From NCBI RefSeq assembly GCF_018200035.1, contig NZ_CP073581.1:1360501-1424500 (forward strand): 64,000 bases of DNA, read 5' to 3'. The DNA is from Sulfitobacter albidus. GTDB taxonomy: Bacteria; Pseudomonadota; Alphaproteobacteria; Rhodobacterales; Rhodobacteraceae. Positions 19,497-28,768 of the stretch are shown here, piece after piece. The position numbers and the translations under genes are program-made. Positions within the stretch are counted from its first letter, which is position 1; each line of letters starts with the position of its first letter. The notes beneath the pieces are model-generated. The model did no database searches and had not been told where the DNA came from. It saw only the letters and a list, made by a program, of their open reading frames with translations.

Positions 19497-20602
19497 GCCC
19501 GCTTGAGGACGCCGCGCGCCCGCTTTGGGCCTCGCTGCCGGTACCGGCGCTGCTGGTGGGGGCGGATGACGCCATCCTCGATATCAACGCCGCCGCCGAG
19601 GGGTTTCTGAACACCTCGGCCAAATCGATCCGCGGCGCGCCGGTCTGGGATACGCTTTTTGTCAATGTCCCGATCTTTGAGGCGTTCGAGCGCGCGCGCG
19701 CGGGTGGCACCACGCTGTTTGTCAATGACGTCGATGTCGGGTGCGGCCAGCGCCCGCCCTTGCAGTCGCAGGTCCAGATCGCGCCCTACACCGGGGCGGA
19801 GGGGGTCATGATCGTGATGATCTCCCCGCGCGAGCTGGCCGACCGCATGACGCAGAGCCAATCGGTGAAATCCGCCGCAAAATCCGCCATCGGCATGGCC
19901 GAAATGCTCGCCCATGAGATCAAGAACCCGCTGGCGGGCATCACCGGCGCCGCGCAATTGCTGAGCATGAACCTGCCGCGCGAGGATCTGGAGCTGACCG
20001 ATCTGATCGTGGCGGAGAGCCGCCGCATCGTGAAGCTGCTCGAACAGGTGGAGCAATTCGGCAATCTCACGCGGCCCGAGCGCGGGCCGGTCAACCTGCA
20101 CGACGTGCTCGACCGCGCACGGCGCTCGGCATTGTTGGGTTTTGGCGCACGGATGCGCATCATCGAGGACTACGATCCATCGTTGCCGCTGGCGCTTGGC
20201 GACAAGGATCAGCTGTTGCAGGTGGTGCTGAACCTGCTCAAGAACGCCTCCGAGGCCGCCGGAAAAAGCGGTGGCACGATCCGGCTGCACAGCTTTTACG
20301 AACATTCCTTCCGCCTGCGGCGCGCCGATGGATCGGGACAGGCGCTGCCCCTTCAGATCGAGGTGATCGATGACGGGCCGGGCCTGCCGGAGCATATCAA
20401 GGGCGATGTTTTTGAGCCTTTCGTGTCGGGCAAGGAAAACGGCACGGGCCTTGGCCTTGCGCTGGTAAGCAAGATCGTGGGCGAGCATGGCGGCTGGATT
20501 TCCGTCAGCTCCGTTCCCGGTAAGACCGTCTTTCGCATCTCTCTGCCCCGGGCGGACGATGCGCAGAAATCGGGCGCAACCGCGCCAATCAAGGAGAGCT
20601 AG
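19493..20602 (+). CDS. ntrB: Nitrogen-sensing histidine kinase NtrB
   Basis: Soluble two-component kinase that phosphorylates or dephosphorylates NtrC under control of PII proteins. The 369-residue protein has a PAS-like sensor region (about 10-110, starting LPVPALLVGADDAILDINAA), a dimerisation/phosphoacceptor helix with His141 in MLAHEIKNPLAG, and an ATPase domain with the N box NLLKNASEA, the G1 box DDGPGLP and the G2 box GTGLGLALV. No membrane segment. ATGA overlap with dusB and a three-base gap to ntrC show a tight operon. Confidence 0.96.
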   Translation: MSPLEDAARPLWASLPVPALLVGADDAILDINAAAEGFLNTSAKSIRGAPVWDTLFVNVPIFEAFERARAGGTTLFVNDVDVGCGQRPPLQSQVQIAPYTGAEGVMIVMISPRELADRMTQSQSVKSAAKSAIGMAEMLAHEIKNPLAGITGAAQLLSMNLPREDLELTDLIVAESRRIVKLLEQVEQFGNLTRPERGPVNLHDVLDRARRSALLGFGARMRIIEDYDPSLPLALGDKDQLLQVVLNLLKNASEAAGKSGGTIRLHSFYEHSFRLRRADGSGQALPLQIEVIDDGPGLPEHIKGDVFEPFVSGKENGTGLGLALVSKIVGEHGGWISVSSVPGKTVFRISLPRADDAQKSGATAPIKES

Positions 20603-20605
20603 CAT

Positions 20606-21970
20606 ATGGATGGCACAGTTCTGGTCGCCGATGACGACCGCACGATCCGCACGGTTCTGACGCAAGCGCTGACGCGCGCGGGCTGCAAGGTACACGCCAC
20701 GTCGAGCCTGACGACGCTCATGCGTTGGGTGGGTGAGGGCAAGGGCGATGTGGTCATCTCGGACGTGGCGATGCCCGACGGCAACGGCCTTGAGATGCTG
20801 CCCAAGATCGCCGCCGACCGCCCCGATCTGCCGGTGATCGTGATCTCGGCGCAGAATACCATCATGACCGCGATCAAGGCGGCCGAGGCGCAGGCCTTTG
20901 ACTACCTGCCAAAGCCGTTTGATCTGCCGGAGTTGATGAAGCGCACCGCGCGCGCGCTTGACCAATCCAGCACACCCCGCCGGGCAACACCGGATGCGAC
21001 CGCGCAGACGCAGGACGATCTGCCAATGGTCGGGCGCACGGCGGTGATGCAGGCGCTCTACCGCGTGATCGCGCGGGTGATGAATACCGATCTGCCGGTG
21101 CTGATCTGGGGCGAGAGCGGCACGGGCAAATCGCTGATCGCGCGCGCCATCCACGATCTGTCGGACCGCCGTACGCTGCCGTTTGTCACCGTGAACGAGG
21201 CCGATCTGATGGATATCGAAGGCCCGGCACGGGTGCTGGCACGGGCGCGCGGCGGCACCCTGCTGATCGACGAGATCGGCGATATCAGCCAGGAGGTGCA
21301 GGCCCGCATCGTGCGCATGATGGATCTGGAGCAGGACAACGCGCCCCGGTTCATCGCCACATCACAGGTGGATCTGGGCGATGAGGCAGGGGAGAGCAAC
21401 CTGCGCCGCGATCTGTATTACCGGCTGTCGGGCGCGACGCTGCACGTGCCCGCCCTGCGCGACCGGGTCGAGGATATCCCGTTGCTGGCGGTGCATTTCC
21501 TCGAACGCGCGGAGGCCGGCGGCGCGCAGCGCGTTCTGTCGGACGGGGCGGCCAAGGTCTTTTCCGGCTACGGCTGGCCGGGCAACGTGCGCCAGCTCGA
21601 ACATGCCGTGCGTCAGATGACGCTGACGAATGGCGCTGCCGAAATCTCGCGCGCGGAGGCCGAGCAGATTGTCGGCGGCCAGCCGGGGCCGGAGCCCGCA
21701 CGCGCCACGACCAACACCGAAAAGCTGGGCGCAAGCGTCGAGCGGCACATCAAGCGATACTTTGAGCTGCACGGTGCGATGCTGCCGCCGCCGGGCCTGT
21801 ATCAGCGGATCCTGCGAGAGGTCGAGGCGCCGCTGATCGAAGTCGCTCTTGCCGCAACGTCAGGGAATCAGGCCAAATGCGCCGAGCTGCTTGGCATCAA
21901 TCGCAATACCCTGCGCAAAAAAATCACAGATCTTGAAATAGAGGTTACGCGCGGGCGAAAAATGATGTAA
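20606..21970 (+). CDS. ntrC: Nitrogen response regulator NtrC lacking the GAFTGA loop
   Basis: A 454-residue response regulator. The receiver domain has Asp53 as phosphoacceptor (ISDVAMP) and Lys103. The AAA+ domain has Walker A GESGTGKS (169-176) and Walker B LLIDEIGD (about 219-226). Between the VNEADL segment and Walker B there are only about 20 residues ([16 protein letters not shown]), where sigma-54 activators carry the longer L1 loop with GAFTGA; the motif is absent. The C-terminal helix-turn-helix ([17 protein letters not shown]) is intact. This matches R. capsulatus NtrC, known to activate with sigma-70 RNA polymerase. AAGGAGAG precedes the start. Confidence 0.95.
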   Translation: MDGTVLVADDDRTIRTVLTQALTRAGCKVHATSSLTTLMRWVGEGKGDVVISDVAMPDGNGLEMLPKIAADRPDLPVIVISAQNTIMTAIKAAEAQAFDYLPKPFDLPELMKRTARALDQSSTPRRATPDATAQTQDDLPMVGRTAVMQALYRVIARVMNTDLPVLIWGESGTGKSLIARAIHDLSDRRTLPFVTVNEADLMDIEGPARVLARARGGTLLIDEIGDISQEVQARIVRMMDLEQDNAPRFIATSQVDLGDEAGESNLRRDLYYRLSGATLHVPALRDRVEDIPLLAVHFLERAEAGGAQRVLSDGAAKVFSGYGWPGNVRQLEHAVRQMTLTNGAAEISRAEAEQIVGGQPGPEPARATTNTEKLGASVERHIKRYFELHGAMLPPPGLYQRILREVEAPLIEVALAATSGNQAKCAELLGINRNTLRKKITDLEIEVTRGRKMM

Positions 21971-21991
21971 TACTGCCACATAAGCGTGGCC

Positions 21992-22009
21992 ATCGGGAAA
22001 CATCCCGAT
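21992..22009 (+). promoter_or_regulatory. Small hairpin between ntrC and ntrY
   Basis: Arms ATCGGGA and TCCCGAT (7 bases each) pair perfectly around AACA. A second weaker hairpin, CCAC...GTGG, lies just upstream (about 21976-21989). There is no T tract after the stem, so a full terminator is unlikely; it may cause partial attenuation or mark the 3' end of the dusB-ntrBC message before ntrY. Function is inferred only from position. Confidence 0.4.
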
Positions 22010-22072
22010 CAGGACCACAGATAACGGCGGTCAGATGCGTTCACGCGCATCGCATCAGGTGAGGGCACGGCA

Positions 22073-24313
22073 GTGGCGCCCCAGAAACGCAGGTCCTGGC
22101 TTGTGCGCTTGTCGCATTTGCGCAGACAACGGCGCATGCGCACCGTTACCACCTTTGGTTTGGTGGTGCTTGGGCCCTTGCTGGCGCTTGCGACCTATCT
22201 TGCACTTGGCCCGCTCGACCAGGGCAGCACGGATATCCTGCGGCTGATCCTGCTGCTTGATCTTATCTATATTCTTGTGGTGGCGGCGCTGGTACTGGCG
22301 CAGGTGGCGCGGCTGATCACGGCGCGGCGGGCGAAATCCGCAGGCTCGCGCCTGCATTTGCGGCTGACGGGGGTCTTCGCGCTGATGGCGCTGATCCCCA
22401 CGGTCTCTGTCGCCGTTTTTGCGGTGCTGACGATCAACATCGGCATCGAGGGCTGGTTTTCCGAGCGGGTGCGCGCCGTGGTCGGCAACTCGCTGCTTGC
22501 CGCCGAAGCCTACGCACAGGAAGAACGCGAAGGGCTGCGCGCGGATGCGGCAAGCCTTGCGCGCAGCATCGACCGTGCCCGGCGCGGCGGGATCGAGCTG
22601 AGCGACAGTGAGCTTTTGGGCGAGGGGCAGCGCCAGATCCAGCGTGGCCTGCGCGAGGCTTACATGATCGACGGCACCGGTGAGATCCGGGCGCGCGGGG
22701 ATCGGTCCTATCTGTTCGATTTTGAGCCGCCGGCGCCCGACGACCTTGCCGCGGCGGACAACGGTGGCGTGCACCTGATCGAGGACAAGCAGAACAACGA
22801 ATTCCGCGCGCTCATCCGGCTGGAGTCCTTTGTCGATCGGTTCCTTTATATTTCGCGCGATGTGGACGGCGAACTGCTGAGCCTTCTGGACGAGACCCAG
22901 GAGACCATCCGGCTTTACCAGCAACTCGAAAGCGAACGCGGGCGCACGCTGTTTGAATTCGGCCTGCTGTATCTTGCCTTTGCCGTCATCATCATCCTGG
23001 CCGCCGTCTGGCTGGGCCTGTGGTTTGCAGAACGCCTGTCCGGCCCCGTGGGCCGCCTGACGGGTGCGGCGCAGCAGGTTGGGGCAGGGGATCTGGACGT
23101 GCAGGTGCGCGAGGATGACGGCGACGACGAAATCGCGATGCTGGGCCGCTACTTCAACCAGATGACCAAGCAGCTGAAGGGCCAGCGCAACACGCTGCTG
23201 GACAATACCCGCCAGATCGAGCGGCGCCGCCGCCTGTTCGATTCCGTGCTGTCGTCTGTCACTTCCGGCGTTGTCGGTCTGGATCCCGAGGGACGCGTGA
23301 CGTTCGTCAACCGCTCCGCCATGCGGTTGCTGGACTGGGAGGAGGACCAGCAGTCGCTGGCGCTTGCGGTCGCGATCCCCGAATTCGGGCCGCTGTTCGA
23401 GACGGTGGCGCATGGTTCGGCCGAGGCGGCGCAAGAGGAAATCAAAGTTTCCCGTCAGGGGCGTCTGGAAAACCTGCTGGTGCGTATGGCGACGCGGCGC
23501 ACGGATGAGGGGCGGCTGGAGGGCTATGTGGTTGCCTTCGACGATGTCACCGATCTGGTCAGCGCGCAACGCATGGCCGCCTGGGGCGACGTGGCGCGGC
23601 GCATCGCGCATGAGATCAAGAACCCGCTGACACCCATCCAGCTGAGCGCGGAGCGGATCCAGCGCAAATACGGCAAGCAGGTGGACGACGCCGACAGGCT
23701 TGAGCAGATGACCGGCGTCATCATCCGTCAGACAGGCGATCTGCGGCGCATCGTGGACGAATTCTCGAAATTCGCGCGCATGCCGGAGCCCGAGCGCAAG
23801 CCGCAGGATCTGGCGCAGCTGGTGCGCGATGCGGTGACGCTGCAAAAGGCAGGGCGCCCCGACATCAAGCTGAACGTGGATCTGCCGGACGGTGCGCTGC
23901 CCACCTTGATTGATGCGACCATGATCAGCCAGGCGCTGACCAACCTGATCAAGAACGCGGGCGAAGCCATTGATAGCTTGCGCGAAAACGGCGCGCCGGA
24001 CGATCTGGCGCCGCAGGTGCAGGTCACGCTGAGCCAGACTGACACCCACGCCCGGATCACGATAGCGGACAACGGTATCGGCCTGCCCGAGGACCGCGCG
24101 CGGCTCTTTGAACCCTATGTCACCACCCGCAGTGAAGGCACCGGGCTGGGCCTGCCAATCGTGAAAAAGATTATCGAGGAGCACGGCGGCAGCCTGACCC
24201 TCACCGATGCCGCCCCTTTCGAGGGGCAGTCCCATCATGGCGCCATGGCGGTCATCGACCTGCCCCTTGAGCAAAGCCAGCACACACAAACCGAGGAGAG
24301 ACAGTATGGCTGA
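22073..24313 (+). CDS. ntrY: Membrane histidine kinase NtrY
   Basis: A 746-residue sensor kinase for NtrX. Hydrophobic spans lie near residues 24-46, 58-80 and 95-118, with another near 300-325 ahead of a HAMP segment (LSGPVGRLTGAAQQVGAGDL). A PAS region follows (FDSVLSSVTSGVVGLDPEGR), then the phosphoacceptor box RRIAHEIKNPLTPIQLSAER and the ATPase boxes NLIKNAGEA, ADNGIGLP and GTGLGLPIV. Between the first spans and the HAMP there is a periplasmic-type sensory stretch. Translation starts at GTG 22073 after TGAGGG. NtrYX is tied to nitrogen and redox control and envelope functions in alphaproteobacteria. The end overlaps ntrX by 8 bases. Confidence 0.95.
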   Translation: MAPQKRRSWLVRLSHLRRQRRMRTVTTFGLVVLGPLLALATYLALGPLDQGSTDILRLILLLDLIYILVVAALVLAQVARLITARRAKSAGSRLHLRLTGVFALMALIPTVSVAVFAVLTINIGIEGWFSERVRAVVGNSLLAAEAYAQEEREGLRADAASLARSIDRARRGGIELSDSELLGEGQRQIQRGLREAYMIDGTGEIRARGDRSYLFDFEPPAPDDLAAADNGGVHLIEDKQNNEFRALIRLESFVDRFLYISRDVDGELLSLLDETQETIRLYQQLESERGRTLFEFGLLYLAFAVIIILAAVWLGLWFAERLSGPVGRLTGAAQQVGAGDLDVQVREDDGDDEIAMLGRYFNQMTKQLKGQRNTLLDNTRQIERRRRLFDSVLSSVTSGVVGLDPEGRVTFVNRSAMRLLDWEEDQQSLALAVAIPEFGPLFETVAHGSAEAAQEEIKVSRQGRLENLLVRMATRRTDEGRLEGYVVAFDDVTDLVSAQRMAAWGDVARRIAHEIKNPLTPIQLSAERIQRKYGKQVDDADRLEQMTGVIIRQTGDLRRIVDEFSKFARMPEPERKPQDLAQLVRDAVTLQKAGRPDIKLNVDLPDGALPTLIDATMISQALTNLIKNAGEAIDSLRENGAPDDLAPQVQVTLSQTDTHARITIADNGIGLPEDRARLFEPYVTTRSEGTGLGLPIVKKIIEEHGGSLTLTDAAPFEGQSHHGAMAVIDLPLEQSQHTQTEERQYG

Positions 24314-25697
24314 TATTCTGATCGTGGACGATGAGCGCGACATTCGCGAGCTTATCTCTGACATTCTCGAAGACGAGGGGTTTGCCACGCGGCTTGCGGG
24401 CAACTCCGATGATGCGATGGCCGCCGTCAATGCCGAGCCGCCGGCGCTGATGATCCTCGATATCTGGCTCAAGGACAGCAAGATGGACGGGATCGATATC
24501 CTCAAGACCGTCAAACGGGACAACCCGGACGTGCCGGTGGTCATCATTTCGGGCCACGGGAACGTCGAAATCGCGGTCGCCGCGATCAAACAGGGGGCGT
24601 ATGATTTCATCGAAAAGCCGTTCAATATCGATCAGCTTCTGGTGGTGATCCGCCGCGCGATGGAAACCTCGCGCCTGCGCCGCGAAAACATCAGCCTCAA
24701 ACGCCAGGACAGCAAGGGCGGGGAGATGATCGGCTCGTCGCCGGCCTTCCGCACGCTGATCAGCCAGCTCGACAAGGTGACCAAATCCAACGGCCGCGTG
24801 ATGCTGACCGGGCCCGGCGGGTCGGGCAAGGAGGTCGCGGCACGCTATATCCACGCGAACTCGGGGCGCGCCTCGGCGCCCTTTGTCACAGTGAACTGCG
24901 CGGGCGTGGCGCCCGAGCGGATGGAAGAAGTTTTGTTTGGCCGCGAGACCCCCGAGCGCGGGGTCGAGCCGGGATTGCTGGAGCAGGCCCACGGCGGTGT
25001 CGTCTATTTCGACGAGGTCGCGGATATGCCGCTGGGCACGCAGTCCAAGATCCTGCGCGTGCTGGTGGATCAGCAGTTCACCCGCGTGGGCGGCAACGAC
25101 AAGGTGCGCGTCGATCTGCGCGTGATCTCAAGCACGAACAAGGACCTGGCGGCCGAAATTGAAGCGGAAACCTTCCGGCAAGAGCTCTACCACCGCCTGA
25201 ACGTGGTGCCGATCGCGGTGCCTTCGCTGTCCGAACGGCGCGAGGACATCCCGGAGCTTGCCGATCATTTCATCGCTGAGTTCAACGGCACGCAGGGCCT
25301 GCCGCTGCGCAAGGTTTCCGAGGATGCGCTGGCGCTGATGCAAACGATGGTCTGGCCGGGCAACGTGCGGCAGCTGAAAAACCTGATTGAACGGGTGCTG
25401 ATCCTGGGCGAGGGCACAGCCCCCATCGAGGCGCGCGAGCTGCCCGGCGAGGAAGAGCCCGCCGCCGAGGAAGGCCGCGTGGTGCTGTCTGGCGCGATGG
25501 CGAGCCTGCCGCTGCGCGAGGCCCGCGAGGCGTTTGAGCGCGAATACCTGCTCACCCAGATCAACCGCTTTGGCGGGAATATCTCACGCACGGCGAACTT
25601 TGTCGGAATGGAGCGCAGCGCGCTGCACCGCAAGCTCAAGAGCCTCGGCGTCGTGACGAGTGCAAAGTCGGGGGCAAGGGTGGCCGAGGTCGGTTGA
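24306..25697 (+). CDS. ntrX: Response regulator NtrX
   Basis: A 463-residue partner of NtrY. Receiver Asp52 lies in LMILDIWLKDSKMDG, with Lys104 in FIEKPF. The AAA+ domain has a modified Walker A (GPGGSGKE) and Walker B VVYFDEVAD. As in other NtrX proteins the GAFTGA loop is missing: the sequence runs EEVLFGRETPERGVEPGLLE. The Fis-type DNA-binding region (ISRTANFVGMERSALHRKLK) is complete. The start at 24306 overlaps the ntrY stop by 8 bases, so the two are co-translated. Downstream, about 100 AT-richer bases separate it from an orphan membrane protein gene. Confidence 0.95.
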   Translation: MADILIVDDERDIRELISDILEDEGFATRLAGNSDDAMAAVNAEPPALMILDIWLKDSKMDGIDILKTVKRDNPDVPVVIISGHGNVEIAVAAIKQGAYDFIEKPFNIDQLLVVIRRAMETSRLRRENISLKRQDSKGGEMIGSSPAFRTLISQLDKVTKSNGRVMLTGPGGSGKEVAARYIHANSGRASAPFVTVNCAGVAPERMEEVLFGRETPERGVEPGLLEQAHGGVVYFDEVADMPLGTQSKILRVLVDQQFTRVGGNDKVRVDLRVISSTNKDLAAEIEAETFRQELYHRLNVVPIAVPSLSERREDIPELADHFIAEFNGTQGLPLRKVSEDALALMQTMVWPGNVRQLKNLIERVLILGEGTAPIEARELPGEEEPAAEEGRVVLSGAMASLPLREAREAFEREYLLTQINRFGGNISRTANFVGMERSALHRKLKSLGVVTSAKSGARVAEVG

Positions 25698-26188
25698 GGG
25701 GGGCGGTCCGCTGTGCGGGACTAAGCGCCAATTCGCTGCACTGGTTGTCAAAGTCTGCTGTTGTAAGTTAACGAAGTGTGCGCAGCGCAGGATAGCTAAA
25801 TGAACAAATACGGATTGGCGGTAACAATAACCGTCGTTGGCGCACTTTTTATCGCTGTACCATTTGGTCTGAAATACTCTCAGGCAACTCTACTGTTTGG
25901 CTTGATCGCAGCACTTTCTGCCCCAGTGGTAATTCACAAAATTCCCAATGCAAGTTGGGCAATGGGGATGCTGATGGGGCTGTCTTTCTTCGCCAGCTTT
26001 CCAGCGAAAAAGCTTTTTCAAATCGACGGTTTCATAAATGAAGTGCCGGTAACTCTGGCATACGCCGCCTTACTTTGGGTAATTGGCTTTGGTTGGAGAA
26101 GGAGTTGGCGCTAAGCCGACTTTCGTAAGTCTTGCAGCATCGGTAACTCTGGGCTCGTTGCCGCCATTTCGCACCAGAGCACATCCCC
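25698..26188. other. AT-richer inserted segment between ntrX and the SnoaL-like gene
   Basis: From about 25720 to 26180 base composition shifts visibly towards A+T compared with both flanks. The stretch contains one reading frame (25800-26114) and otherwise no gene. The 12-base string CGGTAACTCTGG occurs twice, in the reading frame at about 26046 and again at about 26142. The part from about 26115 to 26165 resembles short intergenic repeats I associate with marine Rhodobacteraceae, but I cannot confirm this here. It separates ntrX from trkA, which are usually close neighbours, so it looks like later material. Confidence 0.45.
25800..26114 (+). CDS. Orphan small membrane protein, possibly acquired
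   Basis: A 104-residue reading frame with three or four hydrophobic segments (YGLAVTITVVGALFIAVPFG, TLLFGLIAALSAPVVI, ASWAMGMLMGLSFFASFP, VTLAYAALLWVIGFGW) separated by short basic loops, as expected for an inner-membrane protein. AGGA lies eight bases before the ATG. Codons such as ATA, CTA and AAA are frequent here and rare in neighbouring genes, and the segment is AT-richer, both signs of horizontal transfer. I do not recognise a family. It could be expressed alone or be a relic; the clean membrane topology argues for a real gene. Confidence 0.55.
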   Translation: MNKYGLAVTITVVGALFIAVPFGLKYSQATLLFGLIAALSAPVVIHKIPNASWAMGMLMGLSFFASFPAKKLFQIDGFINEVPVTLAYAALLWVIGFGWRRSWR

Positions 26189-27199
26189 TTACGCCAGCTC
26201 CCCCAGAACATCGATCCCCTGCATCAGCAGGAAATGCAGCATGTCGATAAAGATCCAGTTTTCGGCCAGCTTGTCGCCGTCGCGGCGGTAGATGTCGATC
26301 ACGCGCATGTCCGCGCGGGTTTCGGTCACGGGGAGGCCCATGAAACCGCCCGTGACGCTCAGCGTCAGGTTCGGCCAGCCGAAGAACCCGCCGTAATTGC
26401 CCTCCGCCAGGCGCGCGACATGGCCGTTGAAGGTGCGCCCCGAAAGGCCGCTGCGAAAGGGGGTTTGGTGTTGCTCGATATAGCGGTCGATGGTGTAGGT
26501 GGCGCCGATGCCCTCGGGCCCCCACCACAGCATGTCGTCGTGCCAGTTGCGCTGCATCTCCTCGCGCGGGGTCAGCGCCGTCGGATTGGCGTTTGCCGCG
26601 TCGATGGCCTTGACCATGCTGTCGATGATCGCCAGCGTCCGGGCGCCCTCGGCGGGATCCGACGCGCCGAACAGCAGGCCGTCGTGCGTGCGCGGACCCG
26701 GCTGCACCAAATGCGCGGCGGTCTGGTCGGGAAAGCGTACCACGCCCGCTTGCCGCATCAGGTGCAGCAGGTCGCAATACATCGCCGTCTCGACAATCTG
26801 CCCGTCGACCACGCGGTTGAATTCTGCGTAGCGCAGCATCGCAATCTTGCGGGTGGGCCGGATGCCGACGAAAGGCGCGTCGAACAGCCCCATCAGATGC
26901 CCCATCGACACGACCCAGATGTCCTGATCGGGATCGTTGTGATTATGCGCGGCAAAAAACACATCCTCGCGTCGCTGCACGGCTGAAAAAGCGTTCAGAA
27001 GCGGCGTCCAAAAGACCTCCGCTGCGGCCTGCGGGCCGGTTTGCAGGTTGAAGGGATGAAATCCGCGCCAGATCGCCCCGTCGCCCATACGCGCGGCAAG
27101 CGTGTCAGCGACCGTATCCGGCGTCGCCCGGGCGAGTGCTGCATAATGGGCCTGCACGAGGGTTTTTGCCTCGGCAATCGCGTCTATCCGGTCTCGCAT
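26189..27199 (-). CDS. SnoaL-like (NTF2-fold) polyketide cyclase/ester cyclase family protein, two domains
   Basis: A 336-residue protein built of two NTF2-like halves (about 1-165 and 170-336). Each half has a helix pair followed by a curved sheet; the second contains TYTIDRYIEQHQTPFRSGLS and ends VIDIYRRDGDKLAENWIFID, the typical SnoaL end motif. Members are often called ester cyclases or putative polyketide cyclases, but most have no known reaction. The start at 27199 gives a natural N-terminus; the ribosome site is weak (GATGAGA), and an in-frame ATG lies 19 codons upstream. A perfect 14-base palindrome lies about 45 bases upstream. Confidence 0.75.
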   Translation of the reverse strand: MRDRIDAIAEAKTLVQAHYAALARATPDTVADTLAARMGDGAIWRGFHPFNLQTGPQAAAEVFWTPLLNAFSAVQRREDVFFAAHNHNDPDQDIWVVSMGHLMGLFDAPFVGIRPTRKIAMLRYAEFNRVVDGQIVETAMYCDLLHLMRQAGVVRFPDQTAAHLVQPGPRTHDGLLFGASDPAEGARTLAIIDSMVKAIDAANANPTALTPREEMQRNWHDDMLWWGPEGIGATYTIDRYIEQHQTPFRSGLSGRTFNGHVARLAEGNYGGFFGWPNLTLSVTGGFMGLPVTETRADMRVIDIYRRDGDKLAENWIFIDMLHFLLMQGIDVLGELA

Positions 27200-27241
27200 G
27201 ACAGTCTCATCTGTTGAACAATCCCTCAAGCGGTAGCGCGT

Positions 27242-27255
27242 TGCACACGTGTGCA
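27242..27255. promoter_or_regulatory. Perfect 14-base palindrome upstream of the SnoaL-like gene and trkA
   Basis: TGCACACGTGTGCA is its own reverse complement. It lies in the 190-base region between the divergent SnoaL-like gene and trkA, about 43 bases before the former's start. Length and symmetry suggest an operator for a dimeric regulator. No regulator gene is adjacent, so the protein that would bind is unknown. An accidental palindrome cannot be excluded. Confidence 0.45.
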
Positions 27256-27391
27256 CCAGATGTTTTTTTACATATCAGCCACGCTTTTGACGACCCGCCA
27301 GACGGACAATTCGTTTGACCGCCTGTGCTGCTCATGCAAGATCGGCACTCCGAAGATGGCAGGGCAGCGCAATGCGAAGGGTCGGACGGGC

Positions 27392-28768
27392 ATGAAAGTC
27401 ATCATTTGTGGCGCGGGGCAGGTCGGCTGGCAGATCGCGCGGCATTTGTCGGGCGAAAGCAACGATGTGACGGTTGTTGACAGCAACGCCGATCTGGTGC
27501 GGCGCGCGACCGATACGCTGGACGTGCAGGGGGTTGCGGGTTTTGCCAGCTACCCGGACGTTTTGGAACGCGCGGGGGCTGCCGACGCGGATATGATCAT
27601 CGCCGCGACCCATTCCGACGAGGTCAACATGGTGACCTGTCAGGTCGCCCATTCGGTTTTCGGCATCACGCGCAAGATCGCGCGCCTGCGCTCGCAGTCC
27701 TACCTCGACGCGATTTATTCGGACCTCTACCGCCGCGACCATCTGCCCATCGACGTGGTCATCAGCCCCGAACGCGAGGTGGCGCAGGCCGCGTTGCAGC
27801 GCCTGTCGGCGCCTGCGGCCTTCGATACCGAAGTATTTATGGACGGGCACGCGCAGCTGCTGGGCATCACGCTGGACGAGGATTGCCCGGTGCTCAACAC
27901 GCCGCTGCGGCAATTGACGGATCTGTTTTCGACCCTGCGCGCGGTCGTCGTCGGCGTGCGCCGCGAAGGGCGCCTGTTTGCGCCGGAGCCGGAAGACCAG
28001 CTGTTTGCGGGCGATGATTGCTATGTTTTCGTGCACCGCGACGACATCTCCCGCACGATGGAGATCTTTGGAAAGACATCCTCGACCCAGGATCGTGTGG
28101 TTCTGGTGGGCGGCGGCAATGTCGGGCTGAGCGTGGCGCAGACACTGGAGCGACGGGTCAAACGGGTGCGCGCCAAGGTGATCGAGAAAAACCGCGCCTG
28201 TGCGGAGCGGGCGGCCGAGGCGCTGGAGCGCACGATCGTGCTGAACGGGGACGGTCTGGACGCCGCACTGCTTGCCGAGGCGGGCATCGCCCGTGCCGAT
28301 GCCATGCTGGCCGTCACCGACGATGACAAGACGAACATGCTGGCCTGCGTGCGCGCCAAGGCCGAAGGGTGTGATTACGTGATCGCCCTGATCAACGATC
28401 CCACGCTGGTGCCGCTGATGCAGCCCCTTGGGATCGATGCCTATATCAACCCGCGCGCCACCACCGTCAGCTCGATCCTGCGGCACATCCGGCACGGGCG
28501 GGTGCGGGCGGTCTATTCGATCGGTGACGCCGAGGCCGAGGTGATCGAGGCCGAAGTGCTGTCGACCTCGCCCATCGCCGGGCGCCGCATATCCGAGATC
28601 GACTTTCCCGAGGGTGCGTTGGTCGGCGCGATCCGCAAGGGGGACAAGATCATGCGCCCGATGGGCGATACCCGCATCGAAGAGGGCGATGTCGTCGCCG
28701 TCTTTACGCTGACCAAGGATGTCGCACAGCTGGAACAGCTGATGCAGGTCTCGATCGACTTTTTCTGA
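27392..28768 (+). CDS. trkA: Trk potassium uptake regulatory protein TrkA
   Basis: Peripheral membrane, NAD(H)-binding subunit that gates the TrkH potassium channel. The 458-residue protein has two RCK modules. Each begins with a nucleotide-binding glycine motif: MKVIICGAGQVGWQIA at residue 1 and VVLVGGGNVGLSVAQTL near residue 230. Each is followed by a TrkA-C domain. The start at 27392 was chosen because it gives the standard N-terminus. Its TGA stop overlaps the trkH ATG by one base, so the two are translationally coupled. Confidence 0.96.
   Translation: MKVIICGAGQVGWQIARHLSGESNDVTVVDSNADLVRRATDTLDVQGVAGFASYPDVLERAGAADADMIIAATHSDEVNMVTCQVAHSVFGITRKIARLRSQSYLDAIYSDLYRRDHLPIDVVISPEREVAQAALQRLSAPAAFDTEVFMDGHAQLLGITLDEDCPVLNTPLRQLTDLFSTLRAVVVGVRREGRLFAPEPEDQLFAGDDCYVFVHRDDISRTMEIFGKTSSTQDRVVLVGGGNVGLSVAQTLERRVKRVRAKVIEKNRACAERAAEALERTIVLNGDGLDAALLAEAGIARADAMLAVTDDDKTNMLACVRAKAEGCDYVIALINDPTLVPLMQPLGIDAYINPRATTVSSILRHIRHGRVRAVYSIGDAEAEVIEAEVLSTSPIAGRRISEIDFPEGALVGAIRKGDKIMRPMGDTRIEEGDVVAVFTLTKDVAQLEQLMQVSIDFF

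Noticed and set aside
22055..24625. 856-codon open frame antisense to ntrY/ntrX
   Set aside because: It is the GC-rich shadow of ntrY. The protein has no recognisable domain, while the plus strand has a complete kinase.
26070..26777. 235-codon minus-strand frame overlapping the SnoaL-like gene and the AT-rich segment
   Set aside because: It is out of frame with the SnoaL-like protein, is Arg/Ala/Gly-rich as expected of a shadow, and crosses from one composition to the other.
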